From Euclidia mi (lineage: Eukaryota > Arthropoda > Insecta > Lepidoptera > Erebidae): 64,000 nt of DNA. Shown piece after piece: positions 12,060 through 22,339 of the stretch. Under the pieces are notes generated by a model that was given only the letters and a program-made list of their open reading frames with translations, did not search any database and was not told the DNA's origin. A program made the translations under genes and the position numbers. Numbering within the stretch: position 1 is the first letter of the stretch; each line of letters starts with the position of its first letter. The stretch is from positions 61,259,183 through 61,323,182 of the forward strand of contig OX123182.2 of assembly GCA_944739405.2 (NCBI GenBank), written 5' to 3'.

Positions 12060-12540
12060 TACAAAGTGTCAGCCAGCACCTATTTCATCCCGCAGGTGTC
12101 GTGGGAGGCGGTTAAGAATATACATCATTTTTCGTACAAACCAAGTTAAAATAAAGCGATTGACATAGCGGTGGTTTAATGGATGGGTAACCTTGGGATC
12201 AGCTTGCAGAGCCTATTTTATCGATATGAAGTATTTTGCAGATTTTTTTTCATGCAAACTACGTTAAGGTAAAGCAATAGACATCACGGTCATTTTATGG
12301 ATGGGTGACCGGGCTATGAGATTACGGAGAACATGAGTGGGGTTTATAAAAGGGGGCCAAAAATATGGTTATTTTTGAGGTAGGATGCGCCGTTACCAAG
12401 ATACATAATAATATGATATAGGTACCTAATGGCTTACCTAATGCGAAGGTACTAGGTACTTATTGCATGAAATTAAAATCACACCAGAATCGAAATTACC
12501 TTACAACGCATATTTTCTTACGTCTGCCATGTTGTTTACG
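12060..12540. repeat. Unclassified repeat with ~110-bp subunits, shared with the inverted arms
   Basis: Two diverged subunits carry TACAAAC, GTTAA(A/G)GTAAAGC, GACAT..CGGT and ATGGATGGGT.ACC phrases, followed by a unique part ending near AATTACCTTACAACGC. The same order is seen at 32340-32700 and, inverted, at 42043-42403. No coding potential. The superfamily is unknown. Confidence 0.5.
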
Positions 12541-13286
12541 TACAATAATTGCTACTTTATTCTGTGATTTGGCCAGACATGAGATATGGTAAAAAGTTAG
12601 TAGATTAGTAGGAACGTGCACATTATTTTAAGTGGTTATAGATACATACATTTCAAAATAATATAAATAATTATAATTAATGAAATTTTCTTTTTTGGTA
12701 TAAGTAAATTGATGAAATCGCAGATTTTTAAATCCTTTTTTATTTAAATCTTTAAACAGCATAAAGAATTTCAATGTCTCACAGGACAAGTCGTATGCAC
12801 CATCTTAATTAATATTCATAAGCAAATAAATAAGTAACGAACAAAAAACAAGTACGTGCCAGCCCCCAAAAACATGTACCTACTTAGGAACTAAGGAGAT
12901 ATACGTAACTAGGTACCGCTCTTCCCGCGTCTCACCTCTTGGCCCCCGCACGATTGACCCGTCTAGACGCGTTCGTCGAACGACTGGGATTATTTGACTG
13001 TGACTGTAGTTCGTTTCACTTTTATTCACTAAACGATGTCATTAATTAAAAGTAAAGTGATTAGCGCCAAATAACCTATTTAAGGCAGCGAACACAGAAA
13101 TCCTTTGTTAACCTCAGAAGGAACTTTACTGTAAATTGATTCATTTATTATGCTTTATTTCAAAGTCAAGCGTCATTAATCGATGAAGGAGTATTGCATT
13201 CAGGCGTTAAGTGCCGAAACCAGCTTGAATGAACAAAAGGGCGTAAACAAGCAGTCATCAAGACTGAGAAATGACTATAGTGGCAT
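12541..13286. other. No gene or recognised element
   Basis: AT-rich. I see no ORF with motifs, no tRNA and no TIR pair. Confidence 0.4.
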
Positions 13287-14285
13287 TTAAATTCAAATTC
13301 AAATTCAAATTCAAATGCTTTATTTCGCCAAATATAGGTACAAAGAGATGGTAGGTACATATGTATATAGAAACACTATATTTTGCCTCACGGCATGCAA
13401 AAAAAGAAAAAGTATATGTGCAGGAATGTCAACATTAAACTAAAATAAATTATTGCAGCTTAAAAATCAAATTAAATAGAACTAATAAGTTATATAAATT
13501 ACAATTCACATTAATAAATTATCAAATAATATAATATTTCATGTAAGATATTTATCTTTAAGATATTCGTCAACAGAATAATACACTTTTTTTAAAAGAA
13601 GGCACCTTACTCTACTCTTAAAAACGCTGGTACTTGTAATTTCCAGTATACATTTTGGTAGGTGGTTATAAATTTTTGAAGCCATGCACAATATACTTTT
13701 ATTTAAATAGGCTGTGGTGTTCGGTGGACAGGATATTTTAATATGATGTCTTTTACTCCTCAGTTTATTAAAAAAATGCATATTATTCCTTACAAATAAC
13801 ACTATCTCTAATATATATAAACAAGGAACAGTCAAAATCTTTAATACTAGGAAATGAGGTTTACAACTTTCTGGGAGCTTTATATTACAAATAATCCTGA
13901 TACATTTCTTCTGTGACACAAAAACTCTTTCAGAATCAGTGGAGTTTCCCCAGAATATGATACCATAATTAAGGATTGACGACACATAGCCGTGGTATGC
14001 AGTTATGATAGTGTGTTTACTGGCTGTTTTCGACAGTACTCTAAGAGCATAGCAGTGTTTATTTATTTTGGAACACAGGGATTCTACATGAGACTTCCAA
14101 TCCAGACTATCATCTATATTTAGTCCTAAAAAAACTGTATGGTGTACTTGTCCTATCTGATTATTGTCATATCTTATATCTAAGTTAGTTAATTTATTTA
14201 CTCTATTACGGAATGTCATTATGTTAGTTTTATTTAAATTTACTTTCAAATTATTCATTTCTAGCCATTTAATTGTTTTATTTAA
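13287..14285 (-). pseudogene. LINE C, 3' third of ORF2 and tail
   Basis: Minus-strand reading of 13539-14312 gives the reverse transcriptase thumb and C-terminal region of a CR1-group LINE (WLEMNNLKVNLNKTNIM, VFLGLNIDDSLDWKSH, SILNYGIIFWGNSTDSERV). The 3' UTR ends in five copies of an ATTTGA-type unit (plus-strand AAATTC repeats, 13287-13318). The apparent start at 14312 is an artefact: codons upstream of 14285 belong to the piggyBac element inserted at TTAA 14282-14285. The LINE frame continues in phase at 16958. Apart from that insertion I see no stop or frameshift in this segment. Confidence 0.85.
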
Positions 14286-14451
14286 CCTCCTGCGTACATC
14301 TGTACTACACAAAGTACATAGGAGAAATAAAAATCTGTGGTCTCTATTTTCATTACTAGTTCTAAAAATATGTTACTGGCGACATTTAGTGACTATACTG
14401 GTAAATACAAAAAATAAGACAACACATTTGACATCTGTTATTCTTTTGAAA

Positions 14452-15440
14452 ATGGCGTTGGAAGTTGGGCGAGCGGACGTGCGTTTATGCAGAAGTAAGT
14501 TTGTCCATGTTAATATTTTCTGTTTTTAAGAGATTTCATAGTTTTTTGTTTAAAACCAGTTATTGATAGCATAAACTAATTGCTTAGAGTAATATTTTAC
14601 CAAAAAAATCAAAACTTCCTAACCTTACCTTGATATTATTTTCTATGTCCTCTGCAAAGTACAAAAGTATGTAATTAATATTTTTCACATCTGTCTTCCC
14701 GAGTACTATATAAAGTACGTTAACAACTTCTTATTTTTTTTAGATTTAACACCTAACCTCATCGCAGACGATTTGAATGACTCGGACTTCGCCTTTTCTG
14801 GAGATTATTCAGACGAAGATCCCGAGTTTCAACCACCAGAAACCAACCAAACAGCCTGTGATCACCGTAATAGCGGTTCCATTAGTTCAAACGAAGATGA
14901 AGATGATTTGGTTATTTTTGTGCCTTCTCCAGCAACATCAGACAACTCAGATTGTCCTTCAACTTCGTCATACTTACCACGAGCAAGAGGACGTTCAAGG
15001 GGAACATCCCGTGGGCAAGGTCGTGGTCATAGCCATAGGGTAGAGGTGGGAAACTCACGATTATTATCCACCCGACATATAGCTATTAGAAATCGACAAA
15101 ATTAATCTGGCTGGATACTTGGATACACGAGACACTTGATACAGAAATAAATAGTTTAATGCAACCTGCCTACATCAAAAAAAATACTGGGAGTGGTACC
15201 AGTTTTATGGACAATACGTAGATGATAATATTTTAGACCACAAAGTAAACTGTACAAACAGGACACAAGTATTAGAGACCGGTAAATCTATGGGACTAAC
15301 TTTAAAAAAGCTTAAGGTCTATATATTATGTAGGTATTACCATGATCATGTTGGCATTACAATATCCTCAAATTTCCATGTATTGGTCTGAAAAGTGGCA
15401 AGTTCCAATGATTGCCAAAGCTATGACTCGAAACTGATTT
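14452..15440 (+). pseudogene. piggyBac transposase, N-terminal and early catalytic part
   Basis: The clearest coding stretch (ATG at 14773, frame open to 15105) is an acidic, Ser/Asp-rich N-terminus followed by an RG-rich basic patch, usual for piggyBac-type proteins. Upstream, an ATG at 14452 opens a 14-codon stretch ending at GCAGAA|GTAAGT (14494 region). A pyrimidine-rich TTTTTTTTAG lies at about 14734-14743. Joining these puts the short exon in frame with the acidic region, so an intron is plausible. After 15105 the frame is broken. Residues typical of the family's YWS/KAMTR region (ISMYWSEKWQVPMIAKAMTR) can be read at about 15372-15434. The DDD catalytic core that should follow is missing. 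Confidence 0.65.
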
Positions 15441-15449
15441 TTTTATATT

Positions 15450-15538
15450 AGACTGTGATTGAGAAGGGCCCTTCTCATAGTGAGAAGAGGCCCGTGCCCA
15501 ATAGTGGGTCAGTATAAAGGGCTGATGATGATGAGACT
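15450..15538 (+). mobile_element. RTE LINE 3' stub inside the piggyBac element
   Basis: GTGCCCAATAGTGGGTCAGT followed by GGGCTGATGATGATGA corresponds to the last codons and (TGA)n tail of RTE-2 type LINEs (compare CCCAGCAGTGGGACAC at about 30020). It is preceded by a small hairpin, AGAAGGGCCCTTCT. It sits where the transposase catalytic core should be. Confidence 0.55.
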
Positions 15539-15544
15539 AAGATT

Positions 15545-15855
15545 AAAATGCGTCTTCAAAAGATATGGAAAATCCAGCTTTTATTTGATGAGAGAAGAAG
15601 AATCTGATGATGACGGTGAAGTTGAATACGAAGAACTTGAGCCGGAACATAAAAAACGTAAGATTTTAATTTTCCTTCCAAAGAAAACCGTACTAAAAGT
15701 GCAGCGCATTTGCTAGCATATGGTACAACACAGTTTCGCTGCAAAAAGAATGGCTGTGGTAAAAAAACTACGGTATTTTGCAAGAAATGTGAAATTTACC
15801 TATGTCTTACGCCTAATCGGAATTGTTTTACTGATTTTCATGAGGACTGTTGATT
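15545..15855 (+). pseudogene. piggyBac transposase C-terminal Cys-rich domain
   Basis: An acidic linker (EESDDDGEVEYEELEPE, about 15597-15647) is followed by the family's C-terminal zinc-binding signature at about 15735-15853: RCKKNGCGKK, then FCKKCEIYLC, RNCF and FHEDC, ending in TGA. Spacing of the cysteines and the terminal His/Cys fits the RING-like C-terminal domain of piggyBac transposases. Because the acidic part and the Cys-rich part lie in different frames, at least one frameshift is present. Together with 14452-15440 this is one transposase gene that has lost its core. Confidence 0.75.
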
Positions 15856-15887
15856 TGTAGTGTACTGTTTACGGTCCTACAAATTTA

Positions 15888-16268
15888 AATATAAATCCTT
15901 CCTCTTAGCGTTATCCCAGTTTCAATCTGGGGTCCGCTTTCTAGTATAACCGGATTTGGCTGAATATTAGCTTTTCCACAGTGCGACTGCCCATCTGACC
16001 TTTGCAACCCGAAGGGATAGCGATATTCCATGGTTTAGACTAGTGTCAGTTTATTTAGAAGGTACTGACGCCCTGTAACGACTGTCAAAGATCTTCATGA
16101 CAACCGGGACCGACGGCTTAACGTGCTCTCCGAGGCACAGGACACGCGATAATTAACCATTCATTACGCACATAACTCAGAAAAGTCATTGGTGCGCGCC
16201 GTGGATTCGAACCCGATACCCTCTGCATGGCAGTCTGTTGGTATATCCACTCGGCTATCGCCGCCTTA
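15888..16268 (-). mobile_element. tRNA-derived SINE (SINE-1), about 375 bp
   Basis: On the minus strand the head (16268 down to about 16195) reads like a tRNA, with box A TAGCCGAGTGGATA and box B GGTTCGAATCC. The body contains GCTAATATTCAGCC and the 3' end reads ATTGAAACTGGGATAACGC. Parts of the same SINE recur at 34975-35055, at 37250-37290 and as a head-only copy at 32940-33035. Related TTTAAATAT/CTTAAATAT flanks at about 15884 and 16268 suggest a degenerate TSD. Confidence 0.7.
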
Positions 16269-16423
16269 AAACTTAAATATTAGTATAAATGATTAATCTC
16301 TAATGTTCCTCATATTGAATTAGTGTAAGTTCATTAGAAGAGCTTAGATTTTTTATTATGATGTGAAGAAGAGTTTGGTTTTTGTTAATTTTGAAAAAAA
16401 TAATAAAACTACGTAAAATTATT

Positions 16424-16760
16424 CTTTTTTTTTTTTTTTTTATTTATTAACACCATTTATAATATCATATCAGGTATTCCAAAATCGATATTATAAGCAA
16501 CTTAAATCTAAATGAACAATACATAAAAGAATAATAATAATAATAACACATGTAGAAAATCTTTCTAATTTTATGCACCTATTACGCAACATTCTGCAAC
16601 AGACTTGAATTTTACCAGTGTGCAATTATAAATATCAATTTCACTATGAATTAAATTAAGAAGTCGTATGGCGCGCGGTAATGGAGCATATTTTAGCAAG
16701 TTCGTTCTTTCTTTATACATCTAATCTATTATTTATTGCTCCTATCTGCTCACTATGCTA
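16424..16760 (-). mobile_element. LINE 3' fragment with poly(A) tail
   Basis: A T-run at 16424-16441 is the poly(A) tail of a minus-strand retrocopy. About 200 bases into it a short frame reads LLKYAPLPRAIRLLNLI and IDIYNCTLVKF, which resembles the C-terminal end of insect LINE ORF2 proteins. The fragment is 5'-truncated and non-functional. Where it ends within the piggyBac right side is unclear. Confidence 0.45.
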
Positions 16761-16957
16761 CGTAAACTAGGCTACGTCCTTTATAAAGCACATAATAGTT
16801 TAGTTCCCTTGTACTTTATATAGAACATAGTGCAAAACCAGTTTTTCCGGTACTTTATTTTTTCTAATATTTTTCCCGTAACAAGTGATACTCTAATAGT
16901 GTAATACAAAAGTTTCAGAGAGAAACAATAGAAAAAGGGTGTCTGGTACTCAGGAGG

Positions 16958-19088
16958 TTAAAGTAGTATTCATGTCATGTTCAATTTGTTGTTTATTATC
17001 ACCAGTAAATATAATGGTACTGTCATCTGCAAAAAGTATAGTCTTGTGGTTAATTACTTTAGGTAGATCATTAATATAAATAATAAATAAAAGAGGCCCC
17101 AATACACTTCCTTGAGGAACACCAAAAACAACTTTCCTCTGTTCAGATGAATAGTTAACTAACATTTTATTACTTTGACAGATTTCAGAAATGCGTGTTG
17201 TCTGTATTCTGTCACTTAAATAAGATTTTATTAATTCATATATGTTGCCTCGCACTCCGTAGGCATATAGTTTGTTCAGCAAGGTTAAGTGATCAACATA
17301 GTCAAAAGCCTTAGTTAAATCCATATAGATTGCAGTGGCGTACCTTTTTTTATCAATTGCAGTCATAACTGCACTGAGAAAATTATAAATTGCAACATTA
17401 ATGTTTTTATTTTTCCGAAACCCAACCTGTTCTTCTGCAAGTAAACCATTGGTTTCAAAATAATTATATAGGGCTTCATGGATAACTTTCTCAAATATCT
17501 TGGATATCACCGGAACCAATGCTATTGGTCTGTAACAACTTAAATCATTTCTATTACCTTTCTTAAAGAGCGGTTTTATAATGGTTACTTTTAATTCATC
17601 AGGAAATACACCATATGAAATACACAAATTAATTAAATAACTCAGTACGTTGGACAGTTTAGTAGAGACATGTTTCAATATTGCAGTGGATACGTCGTCA
17701 TAACCCGTACTATTTGTGGGTTTTAGGTTTAAAATTATTCTATTAATGTCATCAGGAACAGTTGGTGGCATAAACAAGGACCCTAATGTTTGATTAATAT
17801 CAAGACTGGGCCTTGATTGTTGGGAGATATTCACTTGGTTTATAAAGTAGTCATTAAATGAATTCGCAATTTCAACAGGGTCAGTGATAGTAGAGTCATT
17901 AATCCTAATATGGTCCATAGTAAATTCCTTGGGAACATTATATTTACTTTTGTTTATAACAGCCCAGGTAGCTTTACTTTTATTATGTGCATTGTTTATA
18001 AAATTATCATTTTGAGACTTCTGTGTGAGTTTTATTATTTTATTAAGTCTAGATGACAATTCCAGAAAATTACTTTTATTGCGTTCGGTACGGTTTTTGC
18101 GATATTGCCATAAGAGTTGACGCCTTCGCCTACAACATACCTTTATACCTCTAGTTAGCCACTTTGGTCGTGTTTTAACATATCTTTTTACTAATAGGAC
18201 TGGAAAGCATAAATTATAAAACAGTCGAAAAATATCGTAAAACTCACTAAATGCCGTACATGGACTATTACAATTGAAGACGTCGCTAAAACTAAAAGAA
18301 TTTATACATTCTTTAAATTTTTGAATATTTTCAGTGCTGTAATCTCGTTTTTCAACATACCAGTATTTTAATGTGTTAATATAGTTTACTGGTACTGTGA
18401 ACAATTGGGCTGTGTGATCCGATATTGCAAACTCTATGATATCCTGTGAACACTGACGTGTGTTATACAAAAAATTATCAATACATGTACCACTTATTAG
18501 TCTGGTGGGTCGCTGAAAGGCTAATTTTAAGTTGTGAGAGCAAAGAATATGCTTAAATTCAGTACATTCAAAGCTTTTTTGTAGTACATTGATATTAAAA
18601 TCTCCACACAGTATTATTTTCTTTTTACCATAACAATAACGACTCAGTAAGGAGTTAAAATTAACAAAAAACATGTTATAGTCCTCCACACTACTTCTTG
18701 GCGGTCTATAAATACATATCACAATAAGTTTATGTTCTAAAAGTTCAATACCAGAACATTCAATAACGTTTTCAATACAATAGTTACTGATTTCTTTAAT
18801 TGGAGTAAAAGATAATGTGTTGTGAACCAGTATACATGAACCACCACGACGAACTTTTCTACAAAAAATAGTCCCAAGAATAAAATTAGGAATATTTAAC
18901 ATCTCCCTATCTGATGCAACCATATTATGCTCTGTCACACACATTACTCCAATACCCGTCTTATTATGTTCTAAAGATTCAAGCACAACAGTGAGCAGGT
19001 CAGACTTGGACATTAGGCCATTGATATTTTGATGAAGTATATTTAATTTAGTCTCGAAAAAATGTCTCAGTATTACGTACAATGTCAA
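16958..19088 (-). pseudogene. LINE C ORF2: endonuclease and reverse transcriptase (interrupted)
   Basis: An uninterrupted minus-strand frame of about 710 residues. The APE endonuclease occupies roughly residues 15-235, with the expected blocks: HQNINGL (Asn), TEHN (Glu), IYRPP, GDFNINV (Asp/Asn), and SDHTAQ (Asp-His). The reverse transcriptase follows: YRPIALVPVISKIFEKV, YMDLTKAFDYVDH, FGVPQGSVLGPLLF and FADDSTIIF. The codons after TTAA at 16958-16961 belong to the inserted piggyBac element, and the thumb and C-terminus continue at 14285. Its start overlaps ORF1 by 41 bp. Without the insertion, ORF2 would be uninterrupted as far as I can see, which suggests a rather young copy of this LINE. 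Confidence 0.85.
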
Positions 19089-20361
19089 TATTATTTAACT
19101 GTTTGTTGTCCGAATTACATATAATGTCAGTATTAGTGTTTTTACAAAAATCTTGTACATAAGTCTGGGTAGAAACAGAGCGACAGGTTTTAATACCATC
19201 AATTGATACTATTTTATTAGGTATGTTTTTTACATAATTACAATAATTGTATGCATAATTTAATTTTAATATTTCTTTTAAGAGATAGCGACTAGTAGAA
19301 AATGACATGTTTTGTCTGTATGGAATGAAAGATTTGTAATTTAAGTCAACAAAGATAGAATTAAGATGTCTACTAGAGATAAATTTAAGTTCATAATTTA
19401 ACTTTTTTATGTTTAATGCATTATTAAATGGTATTTCTGTCAAAAGAATATTTGTATTTTTTACTGTATTGAGAAAAGTAGATATACTCGATTGAAATTC
19501 ATACGGATTAACATCATTTATACCACCCAATATTATAACATAATCATTCATAGTATAGGTTGATTTTATTTCACATATTGCAGTATTTAAAACATGCGAT
19601 AGTCTTGCACCGGGTTTCATAAAGCAAGTTACAATATAATCGCTACCTAATAACTTCTGAAGAATTCTTTGGAGTCCTCTTCCTTGTTCGTCAGATAATA
19701 TAGTAACTTTTTTCTTCTGTTGCATTATTTCTTGTATCCGTTCACCTTTTTGCACTAATTCCAAACATGCCTGTTCTGAGCTAGGTTTATCCTCTACAAT
19801 TTTGGCCATATCTAAACTACTTGATCTAGAGCCATTGTGAATGCTGTTTACTGATTGTAATTTAGAAGGCAAATTGCAGCTACTACGTAATGTTTGATGT
19901 AAGTCTAAGACGGATGCTGTATATTCCCGTGAAGAGGTTCTCGGCAGTCCTACTTTTATGTTGACGCATTTTAGACGTCTTTGATATTGCGGCGAGTAGA
20001 ATTTTAATGGTGTAACATTGGTTGACTTGAAAGTTTGTGTTAACCCAATGGACTTTAGAAACTTTATTTTACTTTGATAACTATGTATTTCTTTCTTTAA
20101 ATTTGTGTTCTCTATATTTAAATTATCAATTTCCTTATTTGCAATCTCAAGTTCTGTCATGTATCTGTTTAATTTATCTGTCATTATATTTAACTCTTCC
20201 CTTTGGCATTTTGAAGTACTCGGCTGGCTCTGATACGAAATATCCATGTCATATTCGCTATCGTTGAACTCCAAACTTCGAACCAATTTCTTGCGTTGAG
20301 TAACATTTTCATACTCAACATCTGACATATTTAAATTCAATATCAACCTGAATTTATTCAC
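19048..20361 (-). CDS. LINE C ORF1: coiled coil plus SGNH-hydrolase-like domain
   Basis: An intact frame of 437 codons. The start at 20361 is the longest; a second ATG twelve codons in (MSDVEYENVT) may be the real one. Residues about 50-110 form a charged, heptad-like coiled coil (LNRYMTELEIANKEIDNLNI), suited to ORF1 self-association. Residues about 220-350 resemble an SGNH/GDSL esterase: block I-like ILSDEQGRGLQRIL, block III-like VIILGGINDVNP, and a C-terminal helix. Esterase-bearing ORF1 proteins are known from CR1-group LINEs. Here the GDS serine position reads SDE and no DxxH is apparent, so the fold may be kept for RNA or protein binding. It ends inside ORF2 (41-bp overlap). Confidence 0.75.
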   Translation of the reverse strand: MNKFRLILNLNMSDVEYENVTQRKKLVRSLEFNDSEYDMDISYQSQPSTSKCQREELNIMTDKLNRYMTELEIANKEIDNLNIENTNLKKEIHSYQSKIKFLKSIGLTQTFKSTNVTPLKFYSPQYQRRLKCVNIKVGLPRTSSREYTASVLDLHQTLRSSCNLPSKLQSVNSIHNGSRSSSLDMAKIVEDKPSSEQACLELVQKGERIQEIMQQKKKVTILSDEQGRGLQRILQKLLGSDYIVTCFMKPGARLSHVLNTAICEIKSTYTMNDYVIILGGINDVNPYEFQSSISTFLNTVKNTNILLTEIPFNNALNIKKLNYELKFISSRHLNSIFVDLNYKSFIPYRQNMSFSTSRYLLKEILKLNYAYNYCNYVKNIPNKIVSIDGIKTCRSVSTQTYVQDFCKNTNTDIICNSDNKQLNNIDIVRNTETFFRD

Positions 20362-20375
20362 AAAAAGACAACTCG

Positions 20376-20446
20376 TTCGTGGGAATCGATCTCAGAGCAC
20401 GTAAATCGCAGACCAAGACTTAGCGCAATGGGCTGTGTCGCTCATT
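20376..20446 (-). other. tRNA-like sequence upstream of LINE C ORF1
   Basis: The minus strand reads AGCCCATTGCGCTAAG, then about 25 bases on TGAGATCGATTCCCA, resembling pol III boxes A and B at tRNA spacing. It lies about 15 bases upstream of the ORF1 start. It could be the 5' UTR of the LINE, the end of a SINE into which the LINE jumped, or a coincidence of weak boxes. Confidence 0.4.
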
Positions 20447-20984
20447 AACAATGCAGTTGAAATAGGTGACTGCTTGACAAATACTTTTTGTATCTTATCC
20501 TCTCTATCTCCTATCTTTTTTCCTCAATAGATGTCATTTAGTTGCAAGACTTTGAAAGCTTACTTTATTTGACAATTTAAAGCAATCATGTAAATGGCGT
20601 GTGTGAGTGAATTTTCACAATAGTAGCTCTGTAGAACATCTGTTGCCAAGCAGGTGTAGCATACATCTTATTGAGTGGAGGCTCAAAAAAGTACATTATA
20701 ATAAAATTTTGACGGGAAATGGGGACCACCGCGGTGACCTATGTCAGACCTTTGAGTGATGGGATTCCTCCGTCTATTAACATAATATATATAGTCTAAG
20801 AAAAAAACATTTCGTTTCTGTTCCGTTCACTCACAAGGCCAGTATTATCACATGGAAACAAATTACCGATGAAAAAACCACAGCTTTTTTTAGGAAATGA
20901 TCTTTCATTACACTGGCAATATTTATATTATGGTTAAGTTTGACTATAGTTAAAATAGACATTGAAAAACGTAATAGCGCTTTA
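20447..20984. other. No gene or recognised element
   Basis: AT-rich sequence between LINE C and the next MITE. No motif I can support. Confidence 0.4.
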
Positions 20985-21468
20985 GGGTGCTTCTACACGG
21001 TGCATGTAGCTGGAGCAAGTAAAGGTGCGGGTTACACGCGTGAGTAATATGCGCAAGCTACTTGTTCAAGTTACTCGCGTGTACTTGTACGTGGTGCAAA
21101 TAACTGGAACAAGTAAAGACACGGGCTACTTGCGCAAGCTGTGTGTACAAGTTATTTGTTCGTGGTCAAGAGCTAGGTACATGTGCATGCTATTCGCGCG
21201 GTAGCTTTATGACTTGAATCGCGTCAAAATATCTCGACGAACAAAAATTCTTTTAAAATCATATGTTAAAAATGTAATTTTAACATGTAACATGCGCGAG
21301 TGACCCGCTCGTGCCGCAGAGCACGCGAATTACTTGCGCGGGTGGCTCGCTTTGGTACATGCTCGAGTCGCTGGACCCGCACATTTTTTTAACGATATGT
21401 TTACGGTGCATGTAACCCGCGCAAGTGCCTCAACATGCTCAAGCTACATGCACCGTGTACAAGCACCC
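20985..21468. mobile_element. Harbinger-type MITE, 484 bp, TTA TSD
   Basis: The TIRs begin GGGTGCTTCTACACGG at the left and the complement of GGGTGCTTGTACACGG at the right. They extend about 32 bp with few mismatches. The element is flanked by TTA at 20982-20984 and 21469-21471, the TWA target of PIF/Harbinger elements. Inside, the motif set GTGCA.GTAGCTGGAGCAAGTA is repeated at about 100-bp spacing (20997 and 21098). No transposase remains. Confidence 0.8.
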
Positions 21469-21471
21469 TTA

Positions 21472-21903
21472 ACCATTACTTGACTGGTTGACTATGGTTA
21501 ATCTAACACATTGTTCGTTTTGCTTGACATTTAAACGTCTTATTACTGCGAAAAGTTGAGCAATTGATCGTGCCAGTTGAGAGTTATTTTTGTCATATTT
21601 CAGCGTTGATATTCTACTATCCTCTTCTCTGGTATAATTAATACAGCGGTTTACAAATAGGCAATCGTAATGTTATAATTGCCTATTGCTTGAATGAAAT
21701 GTATGAGGTTAATGTTTTATGCTGCGAGTACGCTAGTCATTGTTTTGAACCCTATACCTAAATAGTATCTGATCTTTAATATTATAGTTGTTCCACGACT
21801 GAATATATTTTATGTCCGTAACAACACACACTCTCGAGCCATGCAATAAAAAATTAAATGTGTACACATTTCTTCATGTCATATCATATCATCCAGCATA
21901 CTC
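21472..21903. other. No gene or recognised element
   Basis: AT-rich. Nothing supported on either strand. Confidence 0.4.
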
Positions 21904-22055
21904 ATACATACATATTTACATACATAGATTCACGCCTGTTTCCCGGAGGGGCAGGCAGAGACTACGGAACGCCATTTGCAACGATCCTGACATATCTCTT
22001 TTGCTTCATTCACTCCCATCAGATTCCTCATGCATGCATACTCAATAGAATAATA
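21904..22055 (-). pseudogene. RTE-1 LINE, severely 5'-truncated 3' end
   Basis: The minus strand encodes only the last residues of the RTE-1 reverse transcriptase protein (NEAKEICQDRCKWRSVVSA), closely similar to the end of the full copy at 46712 (EEAREVCKDRCKWRSVVSA). The shared CACGCCTGTTTCCC tail and CATA repeats follow at 21904-21950. About 100-150 bp remain. Confidence 0.75.
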
Positions 22056-22339
22056 TTCTCTCATATTATACGGCTGAATCTCTGAAGGTACACAACACAA
22101 AAAATCCTTTATCTGCGAAGGCACCATATCGAAATCACGCACCATTTATGGATGCCTTTTTCCCGTAATTATTTTGAACCGTTTGAGCCTAAGTGGTATC
22201 TGTTATCCGAACAGTACTGGCACTTATTTGAGAACCCTTAGTTAGATTATCAGATTTAATAGTATCAAAATCTGGAGCACCATTCCAAAGTACCCACTTC
22301 AAATGTATTAGAACTGAAACTGATTTATTGGAATCTCAA

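Larger units (their letters stand above)
14286..16957 (+). mobile_element. piggyBac-family element inserted in LINE C at TTAA
   Basis: A 2,672-bp insertion bounded by TTAA at 14282-14285 and TTAA at 16958-16961. The termini are inverted: CCTCCTGCGTAC at the left, and the complement of CCTCCTGAGTAC at the right. The left end is followed by an internal inverted copy (GTACATAGGAG). Removing the element and one TTAA restores the LINE C codons in phase. It contains fragments of a piggyBac-type transposase on the plus strand, an RTE stub, a tRNA-derived SINE and a polyadenylated LINE fragment, all acquired later. It is not autonomous any more. Confidence 0.85.

Noticed and set aside
14164..14529. 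121-codon plus-strand frame
   Set aside because: It crosses the LINE C/piggyBac junction at 14285 and is antisense to LINE C in its first part. It merely shares the end of the candidate exon at 14452.
15459..15716. 85-codon frame starting in the RTE stub
   Set aside because: It fuses RTE tail sequence to the piggyBac acidic linker. It is a chance fusion rather than a gene.
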